Positions 47,442 to 59,334 of a stretch of DNA of 64,000 nucleotides are shown piece after piece. The number at the start of each line of letters is the position of its first letter. The first letter of the stretch is position 1. Made by a program: the position numbers and the translations under genes. The stretch is taken from contig NZ_QPID01000008.1 of assembly GCF_003336225.1 (NCBI RefSeq), positions 124,001 to 188,000 of the forward strand, given 5' to 3'. Origin of the DNA: Corallincola holothuriorum (GTDB lineage Bacteria; Pseudomonadota; Gammaproteobacteria; Enterobacterales; Neiellaceae). Under the pieces are notes generated by a model. That model saw nothing but the letters and a program-made list of their open reading frames with translations. It was not told the DNA's origin and did no database searches.

Positions 47442-48591
47442 CACTGCTGTACTCTCTTCACCTGTTATCGCCATTGTCGCCGGAGAGATGTCCGGCGACA
47501 TTCTTGGTGCAGGGCTAATCACTGAATTAAGAAAGCGTTGTCCTAACGCTAAGTTTGTTGGCATTGGCGGCCCCAAAATGCTCGCTGCGGGCTTTGAAAC
47601 CTGGTTTCCGATGGAGACCTTGTCTGTCATGGGCCTGTTTGAAGTGATTAAACATTTGCCCGAACTGCTTAGGGTTCGCCGCCAGCTGTTAACTCGCCTA
47701 TATGACCTTTCTCCCGATATATTTATTGGCATTGATGCGCCTGACTTTAACCTTGGAGTTGAAAAGCGCTTAAAGGCTAAAGGAATAAAGACAGTTCATT
47801 ATGTCAGTCCATCTGTGTGGGCTTGGCGTCCCAAACGTATTTTCAAAATAGATAAGGCGACGGATCTTGTGCTGTCGCTCTTGCCATTTGAAAAGGCGTT
47901 TTATGATAGACACCATGTGGCGTGTGAGTTTGTTGGTCATCCGCTAGCAGATGAGATCCCGTTGAACAGTGATAAATCCCAGGCTAGGCAAGTGCTTTCA
48001 TTACCTGCTGAGGGGCTATACCTAGCGGTGTTACCTGGCAGTCGTGGTGGAGAGATGGAAAAACTGCTGCCTACGTTTATCGAAACTGCACTACGGCTAA
48101 AGAAGAGCCTACCCGATTTAACCTGTTTAATGCCCCTCGCCAATGAAGCCCGCAAAGCTCAATATCATGAGATCGTTGCACAGTATCCTGGTGCCGAGGG
48201 CCTGTTTGCCTGCTTTGATGGGCAGTCCCGGGAAGTGATGGCGGCAGCTGACACCATTTTGTTGGCGTCAGGTACAGCGGCATTGGAAGCGATGCTGGTT
48301 AATCGTCCTATGGTTGTCGCGTATAAAGTCAGTGAAATGACCTATTGGTTAGCGAGAAAACTGGTCAAAGTGAATTATGTTTCTTTACCCAATTTACTGG
48401 CTGACGCGCCCTTAGTGCCAGAGTTGTTACAGCACGATGCTACGCCAGAAAAACTTTATCAGACTTTGCATCAATTGCTCAGTAGCGACAGCTCTGATAT
48501 GACCCAACAATTTGAGTCGCTACACCTCGCGCTGCGGCAGGGGGCGAGCGCTAGTGCTGCCGCCGCTGTTATTAACGTTATGGGATCATAA
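47425..48591 (+). CDS. lpxB: Lipid A disaccharide synthase
   Basis: A 388-residue GT19 glycosyltransferase joining UDP-diacylglucosamine to lipid [20 protein letters not shown] opens the conserved part, [41 protein letters not shown] and [15 protein letters not shown] follow, and the donor site includes [20 protein letters not shown]. The start is uncertain: GTG at 47425 is my choice, with GTG 47419 and TTG 47407 as alternatives, all inside the 3' end of lpxA. It ends two bases before rnhB. Confidence 0.94.
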   Translation: MASSDSTAVLSSPVIAIVAGEMSGDILGAGLITELRKRCPNAKFVGIGGPKMLAAGFETWFPMETLSVMGLFEVIKHLPELLRVRRQLLTRLYDLSPDIFIGIDAPDFNLGVEKRLKAKGIKTVHYVSPSVWAWRPKRIFKIDKATDLVLSLLPFEKAFYDRHHVACEFVGHPLADEIPLNSDKSQARQVLSLPAEGLYLAVLPGSRGGEMEKLLPTFIETALRLKKSLPDLTCLMPLANEARKAQYHEIVAQYPGAEGLFACFDGQSREVMAAADTILLASGTAALEAMLVNRPMVVAYKVSEMTYWLARKLVKVNYVSLPNLLADAPLVPELLQHDATPEKLYQTLHQLLSSDSSDMTQQFESLHLALRQGASASAAAAVINVMGS

Positions 48592-48593
48592 GA

Positions 48594-49163
48594 ATGCTGA
48601 TAGCTGGTGTCGATGAAGTAGGCCGAGGACCCTTGATTGGTGATGTGGTAACCGCGGCAGTGATCCTCGATCCGCAGCAGCCTATTGCAGGGCTTAATGA
48701 TTCAAAGAAGTTGTCGGAAAAAAAGCGCGAGCTATTGTTTGACGAGATCATCAATAAAGCCATTTGCTATGCCGTTGGCAGAGCGTCAGTGGCTGAGATT
48801 GACGAGCTCAACATTTTGCACGCCACCATGCTTGCCATGCAACGAGCTGTTTCAGGGTTAGCTATTCAGCCTGAGATGGCGTTAATTGACGGGAACCGTT
48901 GCCCTGAGTTAAGCGTTCCTGCTCGCGCTGTGGTCGGTGGCGATGGCTTGGAGGCTTGTATCAGCGCTGCCTCCATCGTCGCTAAGGTGACTCGGGATCG
49001 AGAGATGCTGTTGCTGGATAAAAAGTATCCTGACTATGCTATTGCCCAACATAAAGGTTACCCCACCAAACTGCACCTTGAGCGCATCGAGTTGCATGGT
49101 GTCACTCCCGAGCATCGACGTAGCTTTAAGCCTGTGAAACGCATTCTGGCGTTATCCGAATAA
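48594..49163 (+). CDS. rnhB: Ribonuclease HII
   Basis: A 189-residue RNase H2-type enzyme removing ribonucleotides from DNA. Catalytic residues lie in [17 protein letters not shown] (DE), [11 protein letters not shown] (D) and [15 protein letters not shown] (D region), and [20 protein letters not shown] is the family signature. It starts directly at the core without the N-terminal extension of E. coli. It lies between lpxB and dnaE, the conserved position, 12 bases before dnaE. Confidence 0.97.
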   Translation: MLIAGVDEVGRGPLIGDVVTAAVILDPQQPIAGLNDSKKLSEKKRELLFDEIINKAICYAVGRASVAEIDELNILHATMLAMQRAVSGLAIQPEMALIDGNRCPELSVPARAVVGGDGLEACISAASIVAKVTRDREMLLLDKKYPDYAIAQHKGYPTKLHLERIELHGVTPEHRRSFKPVKRILALSE

Positions 49164-49175
49164 TAGAGACGCTAT

Positions 49176-52100
49176 ATGTCTACTGATCCGAAATTTGTTC
49201 ATCTTCGCGTCCACAGTGATTTCTCCATGTGTGATGGTTTGAAGAAAATTGGCCCCATTATCAGCCGAGTTAAAGAACTCGGCATGCCAGCCGTTGCGAT
49301 CACAGATCAGATGAATCTCTGCGGTTTGGTGCGATTTTATGGCAACAGCCAAGGTAACGCGATTAAGCCAATTATTGGGGCCGACTTTTGGGTTCAAGTG
49401 CCGGAATTTGAGGATGAGCTTTGCCGGTTAACCGTGCTATGTGCCGATAATGACGGCTATAAAAATCTGACACTTCTGATCTCTAAGGCCTATCAGCGGG
49501 GTCATATTCAAGATCGTGCCGTGATAGATCGTGATTGGTTGGTGGAACATGCGGCAGGTTTAATCATTTTGTCGGGTGCGCGGGAAGGGGACGTAGGGAA
49601 GGCATTGCTTAAGGGCAACGAACCGCAGGCCCTAGCTTGTCTCGAGTTCTATCAAAAATATTTTCCGAATAGTTACTTCTTAGAGTTGGTGCGCTCCGGG
49701 CGTCCCCATGAAGAAAGCTATCTACATATGGCTGTGGCTTTGGCGCAACAGGCCGATGTCCCCGTCGTGGCAACGAATGATGTGGTGTTTTTAGAGCCTG
49801 AGCAATTCGAAGCGCACGAAGTGCGGGTGGCTATTTATGATGGTTTTGCCTTAGAGGACCCGCGTCGTCCAAAACGCTATAGCGAGCAGCAATACCTGCG
49901 CAGCGAAGCGGAGATGTGTGACCTGTTCAGCGATGTTCCTGAGGCGTTGACGAACAGTGTTGAGATCGCCAAGCGTTGCAATGTAACCGTCCGGTTAGGG
50001 GAATATTTTCTACCCAATTTTCCAACTGGCGATCTCACCACGGAAGATTACCTAGTCAAAGTATCGGAAGAGGGATTAGAGGAGCGCCTTGAGTTTCTTT
50101 TTCCTGATGAGAAAGAGCGTGCGGAAAAGCGTCCCGAATATGATGAACGTCTAGATATCGAGCTTGGCGTGATTAATCAGATGGGCTTTCCTGGTTACTT
50201 CCTTATCGTTGCCGAGTTTATTCAGTGGAGTAAAGACAATAATATCCCGGTAGGCCCCGGACGAGGTTCTGGTGCCGGCTCACTTGTCGCTTACGCCCTT
50301 AAAATTACCGACCTTGATCCACTAGAATTTGATCTGCTATTCGAACGCTTTCTTAACCCTGAACGGGTATCGATGCCTGACTTTGACGTCGATTTTTGTA
50401 TGGATCGCCGTGATGAAGTGATCGATCACGTTGCCGAGCTGTATGGTCGCCAAGCGGTATCACAGATTATTACCTTCGGTACCATGGCTGCGAAAGCCTC
50501 TATCCGTGATGTGGGGCGGGTACTTGGGCACCCTTACGGCTTTGTTGATCGGATCTCGAAATTGGTTCCTGGTGATCCGGGGATGACCTTGGCCAAGGCA
50601 TTTGAAGTTGAGCCCAAGTTACCAGAGATCTACGCCGCAGATGACGATGTTCGTGAACTGATTGATATGGCTCGGATCCTCGAAGGGGTGACGCGTAACG
50701 CTGGTAAACATGCTGGGGGCGTGGTGATCGCGCCCACCACCATTACCGACTTTTCTCCACTGTACTGTGATGATGAAGGTAAAAACCCTGTCACCCAGTT
50801 CGATAAAAATGATGTTGAAACCGCAGGCTTGGTTAAGTTCGACTTCCTGGGGTTACGGACGCTGACCATTATCCAGTGGGCACTGGATATGGTGAATGAT
50901 ACTCGCGCCAAGCAAGATCTGCCGCCAGTACGTATTGAATCGATCCCGTTAGATGATCCTGCCAGCTTTAAGACGCTGTTGAGGCATGAAACCACCGCGG
51001 TATTCCAGTTGGAATCCCGCGGCATGAAGGATCTCATCAAACGTCTAAAACCTGACTGTTTTGAAGATATGATCGCCTTGGTGGCATTGTTTCGACCCGG
51101 GCCATTGCAGTCAGGCATGGTAGATAACTTTATTGATCGTAAGCTGGGTAATGAGGAGTTGTCCTACCCGGATGCTAAGTACCAACACGAATCGCTGATA
51201 CCGATCCTACAGCCCACATACGGCATTATTCTGTATCAGGAACAGGTGATGCAGATCGCCCAGGTGTTGGCCGGCTATAGCCTCGGTGGCGCGGATCTAT
51301 TGCGCCGCGCCATGGGTAAGAAAAAGCCGGAAGAGATGGCGAAGCAGCGTTCGACCTTTGAAAGTGGCGCTGCGGACAATGGCATCGATCCTGATCTGGC
51401 GATGAAGATCTTCGATTTGGTGGAAAAGTTCGCCGGATACGGATTTAACAAATCGCACTCAGCCGCCTACGCTTTGGTGTCTTATCAAACCTTGTGGATG
51501 AAAACCCACTACCCGTCGGAGTTTATGGCCGCGGTAATGTCGGCGGATATGGATAACACCGACAAAATTGTTACCTTGGTTGATGAGGTCAGTCGCATGA
51601 AGCTGACCATGCGTCCGCCCGATGTGAATGCGGGGCAATACCGTTTTAGTGTCGATGAAGCGGGCGCTATCATCTACGGTATCGGTGCTGTGAAAGGAGT
51701 GGGTGAGGGACCGATTGAGGCGATTATTGAAGCTCGGGAAGAGGGCGGTCCATTCAAAGACCTATTCGATTTCTGTGCTCGTATTGATCTTAAGAGGATC
51801 AACCGTCGGATCCTAGAAAAGTTGATTAAATCTGGAGCGATGGACAATCTCGGACCGCACCGGGCGGCATTGATGGCTACTTTACCTGATGCCATGAAAG
51901 CTGCGGATCAGCATCATAAGGCTCAATCTCAAGGGCAAGACGACTTGTTCGGGTTATTGGCCAGTGCCGATGAACATGTGACTCAACATTTTGTTAGTTC
52001 ACCGAAATGGCCAGAAGAAGTATGGCTTGAAGGTGAGCGCGAGACTCTGGGACTGTACCTTACTGGTCACCCGATCAACCGTTACTTGAAAGAGCTTAAA

Positions 52101-52655
52101 AGGTTCACTTCTGGCCGCTTGGCCGACTTGCGCCCTACTGGGCGCGGTAAAACGGTAACGACTGCCGGTTTGGTGCTTGGCGTACGGGTGATGATGACTA
52201 AAAAAGGCACTCGTATGGGGTTACTCACCTTAGACGATCGCAGTGCCAGACTGGAAGTTATGCTGTTTTCTGAAGCCTTCGAACGCTATCAGGAGCAATT
52301 GGAAAAAGACCGGATCCTAGTCGTCGAGGGAGAGGTCAGCTTTGATGACTTCTCCGGCGGCCTTAGAATGACCGTCCGCGATTTGATGGATATCTCTGAA
52401 GCCAGAGAAAAATACGCCAAAAACTTGTTATTAAAAGTGAAACAAGCACAATTGGAAGGATCCGGAAAAAATCGTTTGCAGCAGATTTTACAACAACATT
52501 GGCAAGGTGTTTGTCCTGTCAGTGTTCAATATGTCCGTGATGAAGCTGAGGCTACACTCACATTGGGCACGCAATGGCGGGTTACCCCCTGCGATAAATT
52601 GCTATATGAATTAAGAGAAATGCTCGGCGAAGAACAGGTTGAGCTGGAATTTTAA
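49176..52655 (+). CDS. dnaE: DNA polymerase III subunit alpha
   Basis: A 1159-residue C-family replicative polymerase (E. coli 1160). The N-terminal PHP domain begins [19 protein letters not shown]. The palm carries the catalytic Asp pair in [20 protein letters not shown], and [31 protein letters not shown] is in the fingers. GQDDLFGLL around residue 925 looks like the internal beta-clamp-binding motif. The OB-fold domain ([27 protein letters not shown]) and tau-binding C-terminus follow. Position between rnhB and accA is conserved. Confidence 0.98.
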   Translation: MSTDPKFVHLRVHSDFSMCDGLKKIGPIISRVKELGMPAVAITDQMNLCGLVRFYGNSQGNAIKPIIGADFWVQVPEFEDELCRLTVLCADNDGYKNLTLLISKAYQRGHIQDRAVIDRDWLVEHAAGLIILSGAREGDVGKALLKGNEPQALACLEFYQKYFPNSYFLELVRSGRPHEESYLHMAVALAQQADVPVVATNDVVFLEPEQFEAHEVRVAIYDGFALEDPRRPKRYSEQQYLRSEAEMCDLFSDVPEALTNSVEIAKRCNVTVRLGEYFLPNFPTGDLTTEDYLVKVSEEGLEERLEFLFPDEKERAEKRPEYDERLDIELGVINQMGFPGYFLIVAEFIQWSKDNNIPVGPGRGSGAGSLVAYALKITDLDPLEFDLLFERFLNPERVSMPDFDVDFCMDRRDEVIDHVAELYGRQAVSQIITFGTMAAKASIRDVGRVLGHPYGFVDRISKLVPGDPGMTLAKAFEVEPKLPEIYAADDDVRELIDMARILEGVTRNAGKHAGGVVIAPTTITDFSPLYCDDEGKNPVTQFDKNDVETAGLVKFDFLGLRTLTIIQWALDMVNDTRAKQDLPPVRIESIPLDDPASFKTLLRHETTAVFQLESRGMKDLIKRLKPDCFEDMIALVALFRPGPLQSGMVDNFIDRKLGNEELSYPDAKYQHESLIPILQPTYGIILYQEQVMQIAQVLAGYSLGGADLLRRAMGKKKPEEMAKQRSTFESGAADNGIDPDLAMKIFDLVEKFAGYGFNKSHSAAYALVSYQTLWMKTHYPSEFMAAVMSADMDNTDKIVTLVDEVSRMKLTMRPPDVNAGQYRFSVDEAGAIIYGIGAVKGVGEGPIEAIIEAREEGGPFKDLFDFCARIDLKRINRRILEKLIKSGAMDNLGPHRAALMATLPDAMKAADQHHKAQSQGQDDLFGLLASADEHVTQHFVSSPKWPEEVWLEGERETLGLYLTGHPINRYLKELKRFTSGRLADLRPTGRGKTVTTAGLVLGVRVMMTKKGTRMGLLTLDDRSARLEVMLFSEAFERYQEQLEKDRILVVEGEVSFDDFSGGLRMTVRDLMDISEAREKYAKNLLLKVKQAQLEGSGKNRLQQILQQHWQGVCPVSVQYVRDEAEATLTLGTQWRVTPCDKLLYELREMLGEEQVELEF

Positions 52656-52706
52656 TCGTCGCATCCTATATTTCGAGGGTGTGGCCGACTTGCGGTAGCG
52701 AATGCA

Positions 52707-53663
52707 ATGAGCTTGAATTTTTTAGATTTTGAACAGCCGATCGTTGAACTTGAAGCGCAGATTGATGAATTACAACTTGTGGCTAAAGGCACCGAGGTTG
52801 ATATCAGTCTCGAGGAAGAGATCAATCGCCTGCGCCAAAAACGCGATGATTTGACGAAAAAGATCTTTTCTGGCTTAGGCCCATGGCAGGTTTCACAATT
52901 AGCCCGTCATCCTATGCGCCCTTACACTTTGGATTATATTCCACTGTTATTTACTGAGTTCGACGAGCAGGCTGGGGATCGTGCATTTGCTGATGATCCG
53001 GCTATTGTTTGTGGCACAGCACGCCTCGATGGCCAACCCGTGGTAGTGATTGGTCATCAGAAAGGGCGTGAGACCAAAGAGAAAGTGCGCCGCAACTTTG
53101 GTATGCCTAAGCCTGAGGGCTATCGTAAGGCGCTGCGCCTGATGGAGCAGGCTGAGCGTTTCAATATGCCGATTATTACCTTTATCGACACCCCAGGGGC
53201 ATACCCCGGTGTCGGCGCAGAGGAGCGTGGTCAAAGTGAAGCGATCGCCCGCAATCTGAAGGTGATGGCAGGACTTAAGGTGCCGATTATCTGTACCGTG
53301 ATAGGTGAAGGTGGCTCAGGTGGCGCGCTGGCTATTGGTGTGGGCGACCGGGTTAATATGTTGCAAAACAGTACTTACTCAGTGATTTCGCCAGAAGGTT
53401 GTGCTTCGATTCTGTGGAAGAGTGCAGATAAGGCACCTAATGCCGCTGAAGCCATGGGGATCACAGCTTCCCGTCTGCATGAGTTGAAACTTGTAGACGC
53501 GGTGCTAGAAGAGCCGATGGGCGGCGCTCATCGCCATACGGATAAGATGGCCGAAACGATGAAAGCCAAATTACTTTCTGATCTGGCAGCGCTCAAGGGG
53601 CTAACGACAGAGCAACTGCTTGAGCAGCGTTATCAGCGTTTGATGGGCTACGGTTACTGTTAA
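52707..53663 (+). CDS. accA: Acetyl-CoA carboxylase, carboxyltransferase subunit alpha
   Basis: A 318-residue subunit (E. coli 319) of the heteromeric carboxylase that makes malonyl-CoA with Acc[25 protein letters not shown] is the helical start, [32 protein letters not shown] and [26 protein letters not shown] form the active-site region, and [22 protein letters not shown] is the oxyanion-hole segment. A strong terminator follows 20 bases past the stop. Confidence 0.98.
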   Translation: MSLNFLDFEQPIVELEAQIDELQLVAKGTEVDISLEEEINRLRQKRDDLTKKIFSGLGPWQVSQLARHPMRPYTLDYIPLLFTEFDEQAGDRAFADDPAIVCGTARLDGQPVVVIGHQKGRETKEKVRRNFGMPKPEGYRKALRLMEQAERFNMPIITFIDTPGAYPGVGAEERGQSEAIARNLKVMAGLKVPIICTVIGEGGSGGALAIGVGDRVNMLQNSTYSVISPEGCASILWKSADKAPNAAEAMGITASRLHELKLVDAVLEEPMGGAHRHTDKMAETMKAKLLSDLAALKGLTTEQLLEQRYQRLMGYGYC

Positions 53664-53682
53664 CCCCACGAAATTGATGAGC

Positions 53683-53707
53683 AATGGGCGCATAGGCGCC
53701 CATTTTT
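53683..53707 (+). terminator. Terminator after accA
   Basis: AATGGGCGC pairs perfectly with GCGCCCATT around ATAG, followed by TTTTT. It ends the long envelope-replication transcript before tilS. Confidence 0.92.
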
Positions 53708-53749
53708 GATCCCAATGGTTTATACCGTGATTTCAAATATCGATAATTT

Positions 53750-55105
53750 ATGGCTAGTGCACTGAAATCGATTTTCAAGCAGCAAGTTGAGGCGCTCATT
53801 ACTCAGGTCGAGGCGACGTCTGTTTGGGTATCGCTTAGTGGTGGCTTGGACTCGGTGGTCTTAATGCACCTGCTGGCCAACTGGCACGCCGACAACGCTT
53901 GTTCACTGCCGATGTCTGCTATTCACGTAGATCACGGACTCAGTAAAAATGCTCAGGCTTGGGCGCAGTTTTGTGAAGCACAGTGCCAGCAATTGTCGCT
54001 GCCAGTAAAGATTTGTCAGGTTAGACCGAAGCAAGGCCCGAGGCTAAGTTTGGAAGCTGAGGCGCGCGAGGCACGTTATAACGCCATTCAACAACAGTTG
54101 CCCAAGCGCGCTTTGTTGTTGACTGCCCATCACCTCAATGATCAAAGCGAAACCTTTCTGCAGCGATTGCAACGTGGCTCAGGGCCATCTGGGCTGTCCG
54201 CTATGGCTACTGTGAGCGAACTTAAACCAGGGTTAATGGTAGGGCGGCCCTTACTCTCAGTCTCCCGCGACGAGCTTGCTGAATATGCTGAGCAGCAAGG
54301 ATTACACTGGGTTGAGGATGAAAGTAATCAAGATCTGCTGTTTGACCGCAATTTTTTACGTCATCAGGTGCTTCCCTTGCTACGTCAACGTTGGCCGAGT
54401 ATCGAGCGAACCATGGCACGTAGCGCTCGCCTCTGTGCCGAGCAAGAACTACTTCTGCAGGAGTTTGTTGCTGCTGATCTCGCGGCTGCTGTTTCCTGCG
54501 AAAATGCTCTGAATATTACCTATCTGAGGGAGCTGACGCCGCTACGTCAAGCGTATCTGTTACGCAGTTGGCTTAAACAGCAGGGCGCCCAGATGCCCAG
54601 CGAAGCACAGTTAAGTAATATGCTAAGCAGCTTATTGGTTGAACGGCAAGACGCGTCACCGGAGGTGTGTTGGTCAGGGAGCTGTGTTCGTCGTTATCGC
54701 CATCAGCTGTATTTGGTTGAACAGCAATCAGCTAGGGATTTAACGTCGCTGATATTGCCATGGGATTGTCGCTCATCGCTGGTTTTACCCTATGGCTTAG
54801 GAACGCTCGAAGTGACTCGTCAAGTGCAGGGTACAGCTGACATGCCAGTGCTTAAGCTGCCACAAAATGAATGTGTAAGCGTCAGGTTTCGTTCAGGAAA
54901 CCCGACTTGCCGCCCCTACGGTCGAAAGGGGAGTCGCCCTTTGAAAAAGCTATTTCATGAGTATCTTGTGCCGCCCTGGCAACGAGAATCCGTGCCATTG
55001 ATTTACTATGATGATGAGCTGGTGGCGGCGGTCGGACTCTGGATCTGTGAAGAGTTTGCGCAGATTGAAGGCGAAGGGGGCACGTTCAGATTATCTCGCC
55101 CTTAG
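53750..55105 (+). CDS. tilS: tRNA(Ile)-lysidine synthase
   Basis: A 451-residue enzyme attaching lysine to C34 of the AUA-reading tRNA-Ile. The PP-loop is VSLSGGLDSVVLMHLL near residue 28, followed by IHVDHGLSKNAQAWAQFCEAQC and LLTAHHLNDQSETFLQRLQRGSG. The C-terminal domain (VRFRSGNPTCRPYGRKGSRPLKKLFHEYLVPPWQRESVPLIYYDDELVAAVGLWI) positions the anticodon stem. The ATG at 53750 has a weak Shine-Dalgarno. It has its own transcription unit between two terminators. Confidence 0.96.
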   Translation: MASALKSIFKQQVEALITQVEATSVWVSLSGGLDSVVLMHLLANWHADNACSLPMSAIHVDHGLSKNAQAWAQFCEAQCQQLSLPVKICQVRPKQGPRLSLEAEAREARYNAIQQQLPKRALLLTAHHLNDQSETFLQRLQRGSGPSGLSAMATVSELKPGLMVGRPLLSVSRDELAEYAEQQGLHWVEDESNQDLLFDRNFLRHQVLPLLRQRWPSIERTMARSARLCAEQELLLQEFVAADLAAAVSCENALNITYLRELTPLRQAYLLRSWLKQQGAQMPSEAQLSNMLSSLLVERQDASPEVCWSGSCVRRYRHQLYLVEQQSARDLTSLILPWDCRSSLVLPYGLGTLEVTRQVQGTADMPVLKLPQNECVSVRFRSGNPTCRPYGRKGSRPLKKLFHEYLVPPWQRESVPLIYYDDELVAAVGLWICEEFAQIEGEGGTFRLSRP

Positions 55106-55134
55106 TGCAGGCGAGCGAAGTTAGCAGTGTAAGC

Positions 55135-55163
55135 TAAGGGAGCTGACGCTCCCCTATTTTTCT
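55135..55163. terminator. Terminator between tilS and the GGDEF gene
   Basis: GGGAGC pairs with GCTCCC (55138-55153) around TGAC, followed on the plus strand by CTATTTTTC. It ends tilS and may also act, with a poorer U-tract, for the convergent GGDEF gene. Confidence 0.8.
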
Positions 55164-55167
55164 TCGA

Positions 55168-56067
55168 TTAGGCCTGTTTTAAGCAGTTACGTCCATTGGC
55201 TTTTGCCTGGTAAAGCGCTCGGTCAGCTCTTTCAAAGAGCGTTCTGACGCTGTCAGCGGGGCGAAAGCGGGCGCAACCGATACTGGTTGAGACCTTTAGG
55301 CGGCGCAGGGTTTTTTCACTGAGCAGGCCATCCTGAATGCGCCTGCTGATGGTTTGCGGCACCTCATTATCACCGTCGAACAATAAAACAACAAACTCAT
55401 CACCGCCCAATCTAAATGCACTGTCTGCTTCACGAACCGAGCGCTTAATGATCTTGGCAAAGCTAGCGAGTACCTCATCACCCACTAGATGGCCCTCTTG
55501 GTCATTGATCAGCTTAAACCGGTCGAGATCCAACACCATCAGGTGCAATGCAATACCGCTACGTTGCGCTTGTGCTAGCAGGCGTGGAAGGTTGTCCTCA
55601 AATTCACTGCGATTGCCTAAGCCCGTAAGGCTGTCTTTTAGTGCCGATTGCTTCAATTCGAGGAAGGTGATGCTGTTTTTCAGAGGAAATATCAGCTGCC
55701 GATGAAGACGAGCTAACTGTTCCAGTTGCAGTGGCGATAGTGGCGACAGGCTGTTGTAACAAATATGCCCAAGCTGACGTCCAGCGATCGCTAAAGCAAA
55801 ATGATGAGCAAATTTTGAGTGTTCGGAATAGGCAACCACATGCTTAAAATCAGTACGATGAAAAGTCATACTGGCGAAATTGACTTGGGTGGCCGCATAT
55901 TCGGCGAAGATCTCTAATAGTTCTTCTATCTCTAGCGTTGTTTGCAGTCGATCAGAGAGATTCTGGCTATCCAACAGCTCTTCGGCGGCGAAAGGCGGAA
56001 TATAGGCCGCGCGACGAAAATCAGCTTCGCTGACACTATGACTTTCGATTAGATATAGATTTTCCAC
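55168..56067 (-). CDS. Diguanylate cyclase
   Basis: A 299-residue soluble protein. Residues 1-130 form an unrecognised, possibly GAF-like sensor region (LQTTLEIEELLEIFAEYAATQVNFASMTFHR). The C-terminal GGDEF domain is intact: DSLTGLGNRSEFEDNL, LDLDRFKLINDQEGHLVGDEVLASF, and the active site FRLGGDEFVVLL with an inhibitory READ (RxxD) five residues before it. It should make c-di-GMP and be product-inhibited. The start is a GTG at 56067, with AGGAG upstream. A 174-base gap separates it from the patatin gene upstream. Confidence 0.93.
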   Translation of the reverse strand: MENLYLIESHSVSEADFRRAAYIPPFAAEELLDSQNLSDRLQTTLEIEELLEIFAEYAATQVNFASMTFHRTDFKHVVAYSEHSKFAHHFALAIAGRQLGHICYNSLSPLSPLQLEQLARLHRQLIFPLKNSITFLELKQSALKDSLTGLGNRSEFEDNLPRLLAQAQRSGIALHLMVLDLDRFKLINDQEGHLVGDEVLASFAKIIKRSVREADSAFRLGGDEFVVLLFDGDNEVPQTISRRIQDGLLSEKTLRRLKVSTSIGCARFRPADSVRTLFERADRALYQAKANGRNCLKQA

Positions 56068-56241
56068 AACACACTCCTACTTCATTCGCTAAAACTAAAG
56101 CAAGAAAAGTGCCGAATATACTTTTTTCAATTAAAACAGCTTTGTATGGAAATTATTTGGTGGATTTCATCTCGAGTGTCGAACCGTTGACGTTTGACTT
56201 GCCGCTGAACTAAATCACGTTGGCAAAGATTTGCCGCCTAA

Positions 56242-57384
56242 TTATTGACCTAAGAAGTCACGGATATTTTTTCGCTGGGCAATGCCGTCTTGATAGCCAA
56301 TTTCTATCAGTTGTTGGCAATAGCTTTGTTCGAACATGAGGTAACTGACCAGACTCGATTCGGAATGGCGGTTAACGCCGATCAGTTTGAGCATACTGCG
56401 GATGGTGAGGGGCAACTGTGAGTAGCATTCGGCAGCGACCTGGCGAAAATCATGGGTAGGGTTGATCACTAAGGTCTCAATCTCTCTTAGCTGCAAATCG
56501 TCACGTTGCTCTGGGCTGATCTTACTCAAGGTGTTATTGATCCTGTGCAAGCGCTCTAAATCGGAGTTCAGTGTGTCAGCGAAGACGGTATCCAGAAGGT
56601 GACCGGCGACAGTGGCGATGCTGGGATGATGGGCTGGTTTTGGCCGGTACTGCGTGGCCATTGGTTTCTCAACGCCGATCACAAATAGTTTATCTGCACC
56701 TAAATGCACGGCGGGGCTGAGGGGGGCTAACTGATGGACTGAGCCGTCACCAAAATAGGCTTGATTGATCCTAACCGACGGAAAAATGCCTGGAATAGCC
56801 GAGGAGGCCATTAAGTGTTGCGGGTTAATGATGGTCGGCACGCCGGATCGTCGGGCACGTTGCCAGCCGGCGCGATTTTGCCCCTCTTGAAAGAAGCAGA
56901 TTGAGTCGCCACTGGTGTAGCAAGATGCCGTCACCGTCAGCGCTTTTAGCGCGCCGTTGATTATATTGCGATCGATGCGTTTGAAGTCGAGAACGAACTC
57001 AAGTAGCTCTCTTAACGGTGCATTGTCTAATAATGATACGGGGCGTTTGTATGCATAATCGGCCTGGAAATTGGACATGATGTTCTGTAACAGGTGACCA
57101 AATACCCCCCACAAGTCGGTGCGATAGACCTGATTAATGCGAAAGTTTTTCCATACCCACTCTAGTTTGCGGATCCCTAAATGAAAACAGGAGGCATAAC
57201 AGGCCAACGCCGTACCGTTAATCGCACCGGCAGAGGTGCCACATATGATAGGAAAGGGGATGGCATGATTTCTTGGGTACAGAGAAGCGATAGCCTTCAG
57301 AACGCCAACTTGATACGCGGCGCGGGCGCCGCCACCAGTTAGCAGTAGGGCACAGGTGGGGGACTGTGAGCTCGTTGCAACCAA
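56242..57384 (-). CDS. Patatin-like phospholipase
   Basis: A 380-residue protein with the patatin Ser-Asp dyad: oxyanion loop LTGGGARAAYQVGVLKAI near residue 15, nucleophile Ser51 in ICGTSAGAINGTAL, and the Asp in YFGDGSVHQLAPLSPAVHLGADKLFVIGV. No signal peptide is visible, so it is a cytoplasmic or membrane-associated lipid acyl hydrolase. The substrate is not known. The start is uncertain: the frame opens with a TTG at 57384 lacking a good Shine-Dalgarno. It follows the proS terminator on the same strand. Confidence 0.9.
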   Translation of the reverse strand: MVATSSQSPTCALLLTGGGARAAYQVGVLKAIASLYPRNHAIPFPIICGTSAGAINGTALACYASCFHLGIRKLEWVWKNFRINQVYRTDLWGVFGHLLQNIMSNFQADYAYKRPVSLLDNAPLRELLEFVLDFKRIDRNIINGALKALTVTASCYTSGDSICFFQEGQNRAGWQRARRSGVPTIINPQHLMASSAIPGIFPSVRINQAYFGDGSVHQLAPLSPAVHLGADKLFVIGVEKPMATQYRPKPAHHPSIATVAGHLLDTVFADTLNSDLERLHRINNTLSKISPEQRDDLQLREIETLVINPTHDFRQVAAECYSQLPLTIRSMLKLIGVNRHSESSLVSYLMFEQSYCQQLIEIGYQDGIAQRKNIRDFLGQ

Positions 57385-57503
57385 ACAGTTTGTCCTCTAG
57401 TGATTGTTTATCCGAGTATAGTCTGCGTCTGTCGTCAGGTTGTGAGCTAGCTTTTAGGCTTAACAATTAAGCCTTAGTTATTGAACTAAAAATGCTGTCT
57501 GAG

Positions 57504-57534
57504 GCAAAAAAATGGCGACCGAAAGGCCGCCATT
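57504..57534 (-). terminator. Terminator after proS
   Basis: AATGGCGGCC pairs with GGTCGCCATT (57511-57534; one mismatch) around TTTC, followed on the minus strand by seven T residues. Confidence 0.9.
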
Positions 57535-57556
57535 GATGGGAGGTAGAGGTGAAAGT

Positions 57557-59269
57557 TTATGCTTGCTGAGTGATGAAGTTCACCACCTCATCAATCGCAA
57601 TTTTCTGTTTTTCACCGCTGTGACGATTCTTGTACTCCACTACACCTTCATCAAGGTTGCGTTCACCGATCACTAAGCAATGAGGAATGCCAATCAGTTC
57701 CATATCTGCGAACATGACACCTGGGCGCTCTTTACGATCATCAAATAGCGTGTCGATGCCAGCGTCTTTAAGATCCGCATACAGTTTGTCTGCAACCTCT
57801 TTTACCCGTGCAGATTTATGCATATTCATCGGCAGTACAACGACGTTGAATGGTGCAAGACCATCAGACCAGATAATGCCATTGTCATCATGATTCTGCT
57901 CGATTGCGGCGGCGACAATGCGCGATACGCCGACGCCATAACAGCCCATGGTCATTACCTGATGTGAGCCTTGTTCATTGAGTACACCCGCTTTCATTGC
58001 TTCGCTGTACTTGCTGCCCAGTTGGAATATGTGGCCGACTTCGACACCGCGCTTGATCGATAGGGTGCCATGGCCATCAGGGCTGATATCGCCTTCTACC
58101 ACGTTCCGCAGATCGGCGATTTCAGGCAGAGCGAGATCACGTTCCCAGTTGATGCCAAAGTAGTGTTTATCATCAATATTGGCGCCAGCGCTAAAATCTG
58201 ACATCTGGGCGACAGAGCGGTCAATCACACAAGGTACCTTGAGGTTAACTGGGCCTAATGATCCTGGACCGGCGCCGATAAGCTTACGGATCTCATCTTC
58301 AGTGGCAAACTCTAGCGGGCTAGCAATTTGTGCTAGTTTCTCAGCTTTAAGTTCATTTAGATCGTGATCACCGCGAACGATCAGTGCGATCAATTCTGCC
58401 TCAGCTTCTTCTGCGGCTTTTACCAACAGTGTTTTAACCGTTTTCTCGATCGGCAGATCGAACTGTGTCACTAGCTCGTCAATGGTTTTCGCTTTCGGCG
58501 TATCCACCAGAGTCATTTCTTGGCTTGGCGCAGCACGTTCGCCGGCAGGGGCTACAGCTTCTGCCATCTCGATATTCGCGGCGTAATCACTGTCACTGGC
58601 AAAAGCGATCGCATCTTCGCCAGATTCAGCCAGGACGTGGAATTCGTGGGACACGCTACCACCGATTGAGCCTGTATCGGCTAGTACGGGGCGGAATTCC
58701 AACCCTAACCGTTTAAAGATATTGCAGTACGCCTGGAACATCACATCATAGGTTTGCTGCAGTGACTCTTCGCTTAGATGGAAAGAGTATGCATCTTTCA
58801 TCAAGAACTCTCGGGCGCGCATCACACCAAAACGGGGGCGAACCTCATCGCGGAACTTGGTTTGGATCTGAAACAGGTTTAGCGGCAGTTGCTTGTAGCT
58901 GCTAACCTCTTTCCGCACTAACTCGGTGATCACCTCTTCGTGGGTAGGCCCCAGGGCAAATGGGCGGTTATGGCGGTCTGTAATACGCAATAGTTCTGGG
59001 CCAAACTGTTCCCAGCGGCCAGACTCTTCCCATAAATCGGCAGGTTGAACGACGGGCATGGAAACTTCGATAGCGCCAGCACGCTCCATCTCTTCACGAA
59101 CCACCTTTTCGACTTTACGCAATACGCGTAATCCGGTTGGTAGCCAGGTGTAGAGGCCTGAGGCCAATTTACGGATCATTCCTGCGCGAAGCATCAATTG
59201 ATGACTGGTGATTTCGGCGTCAGATGGTGTTTCTTTCAGAGTTGACAGCAAGTACTGAGTCGTACGCAT
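57557..59269 (-). CDS. proS: Prolyl-tRNA synthetase
   Basis: A 570-residue class II synthetase of the bacterial type (E. coli 572). Class II motifs are seen in [85 protein letters not shown] and [28 protein letters not shown]-like GIIWSDG. The central INS editing domain (about 230-400) deacylates Ala-tRNA(Pro). The C-terminal anticodon-binding domain ends [15 protein letters not shown]. It lies with trmO and rcsF as in E. coli, but two genes intervene here. Confidence 0.97.
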   Translation of the reverse strand: MRTTQYLLSTLKETPSDAEITSHQLMLRAGMIRKLASGLYTWLPTGLRVLRKVEKVVREEMERAGAIEVSMPVVQPADLWEESGRWEQFGPELLRITDRHNRPFALGPTHEEVITELVRKEVSSYKQLPLNLFQIQTKFRDEVRPRFGVMRAREFLMKDAYSFHLSEESLQQTYDVMFQAYCNIFKRLGLEFRPVLADTGSIGGSVSHEFHVLAESGEDAIAFASDSDYAANIEMAEAVAPAGERAAPSQEMTLVDTPKAKTIDELVTQFDLPIEKTVKTLLVKAAEEAEAELIALIVRGDHDLNELKAEKLAQIASPLEFATEDEIRKLIGAGPGSLGPVNLKVPCVIDRSVAQMSDFSAGANIDDKHYFGINWERDLALPEIADLRNVVEGDISPDGHGTLSIKRGVEVGHIFQLGSKYSEAMKAGVLNEQGSHQVMTMGCYGVGVSRIVAAAIEQNHDDNGIIWSDGLAPFNVVVLPMNMHKSARVKEVADKLYADLKDAGIDTLFDDRKERPGVMFADMELIGIPHCLVIGERNLDEGVVEYKNRHSGEKQKIAIDEVVNFITQQA

Positions 59270-59334
59270 GGGTTTTCCGGATCAGGATTAAAAAATTGGC
59301 GATAGTGTAACAACGCTGGCGCTTGCAAAAAAGG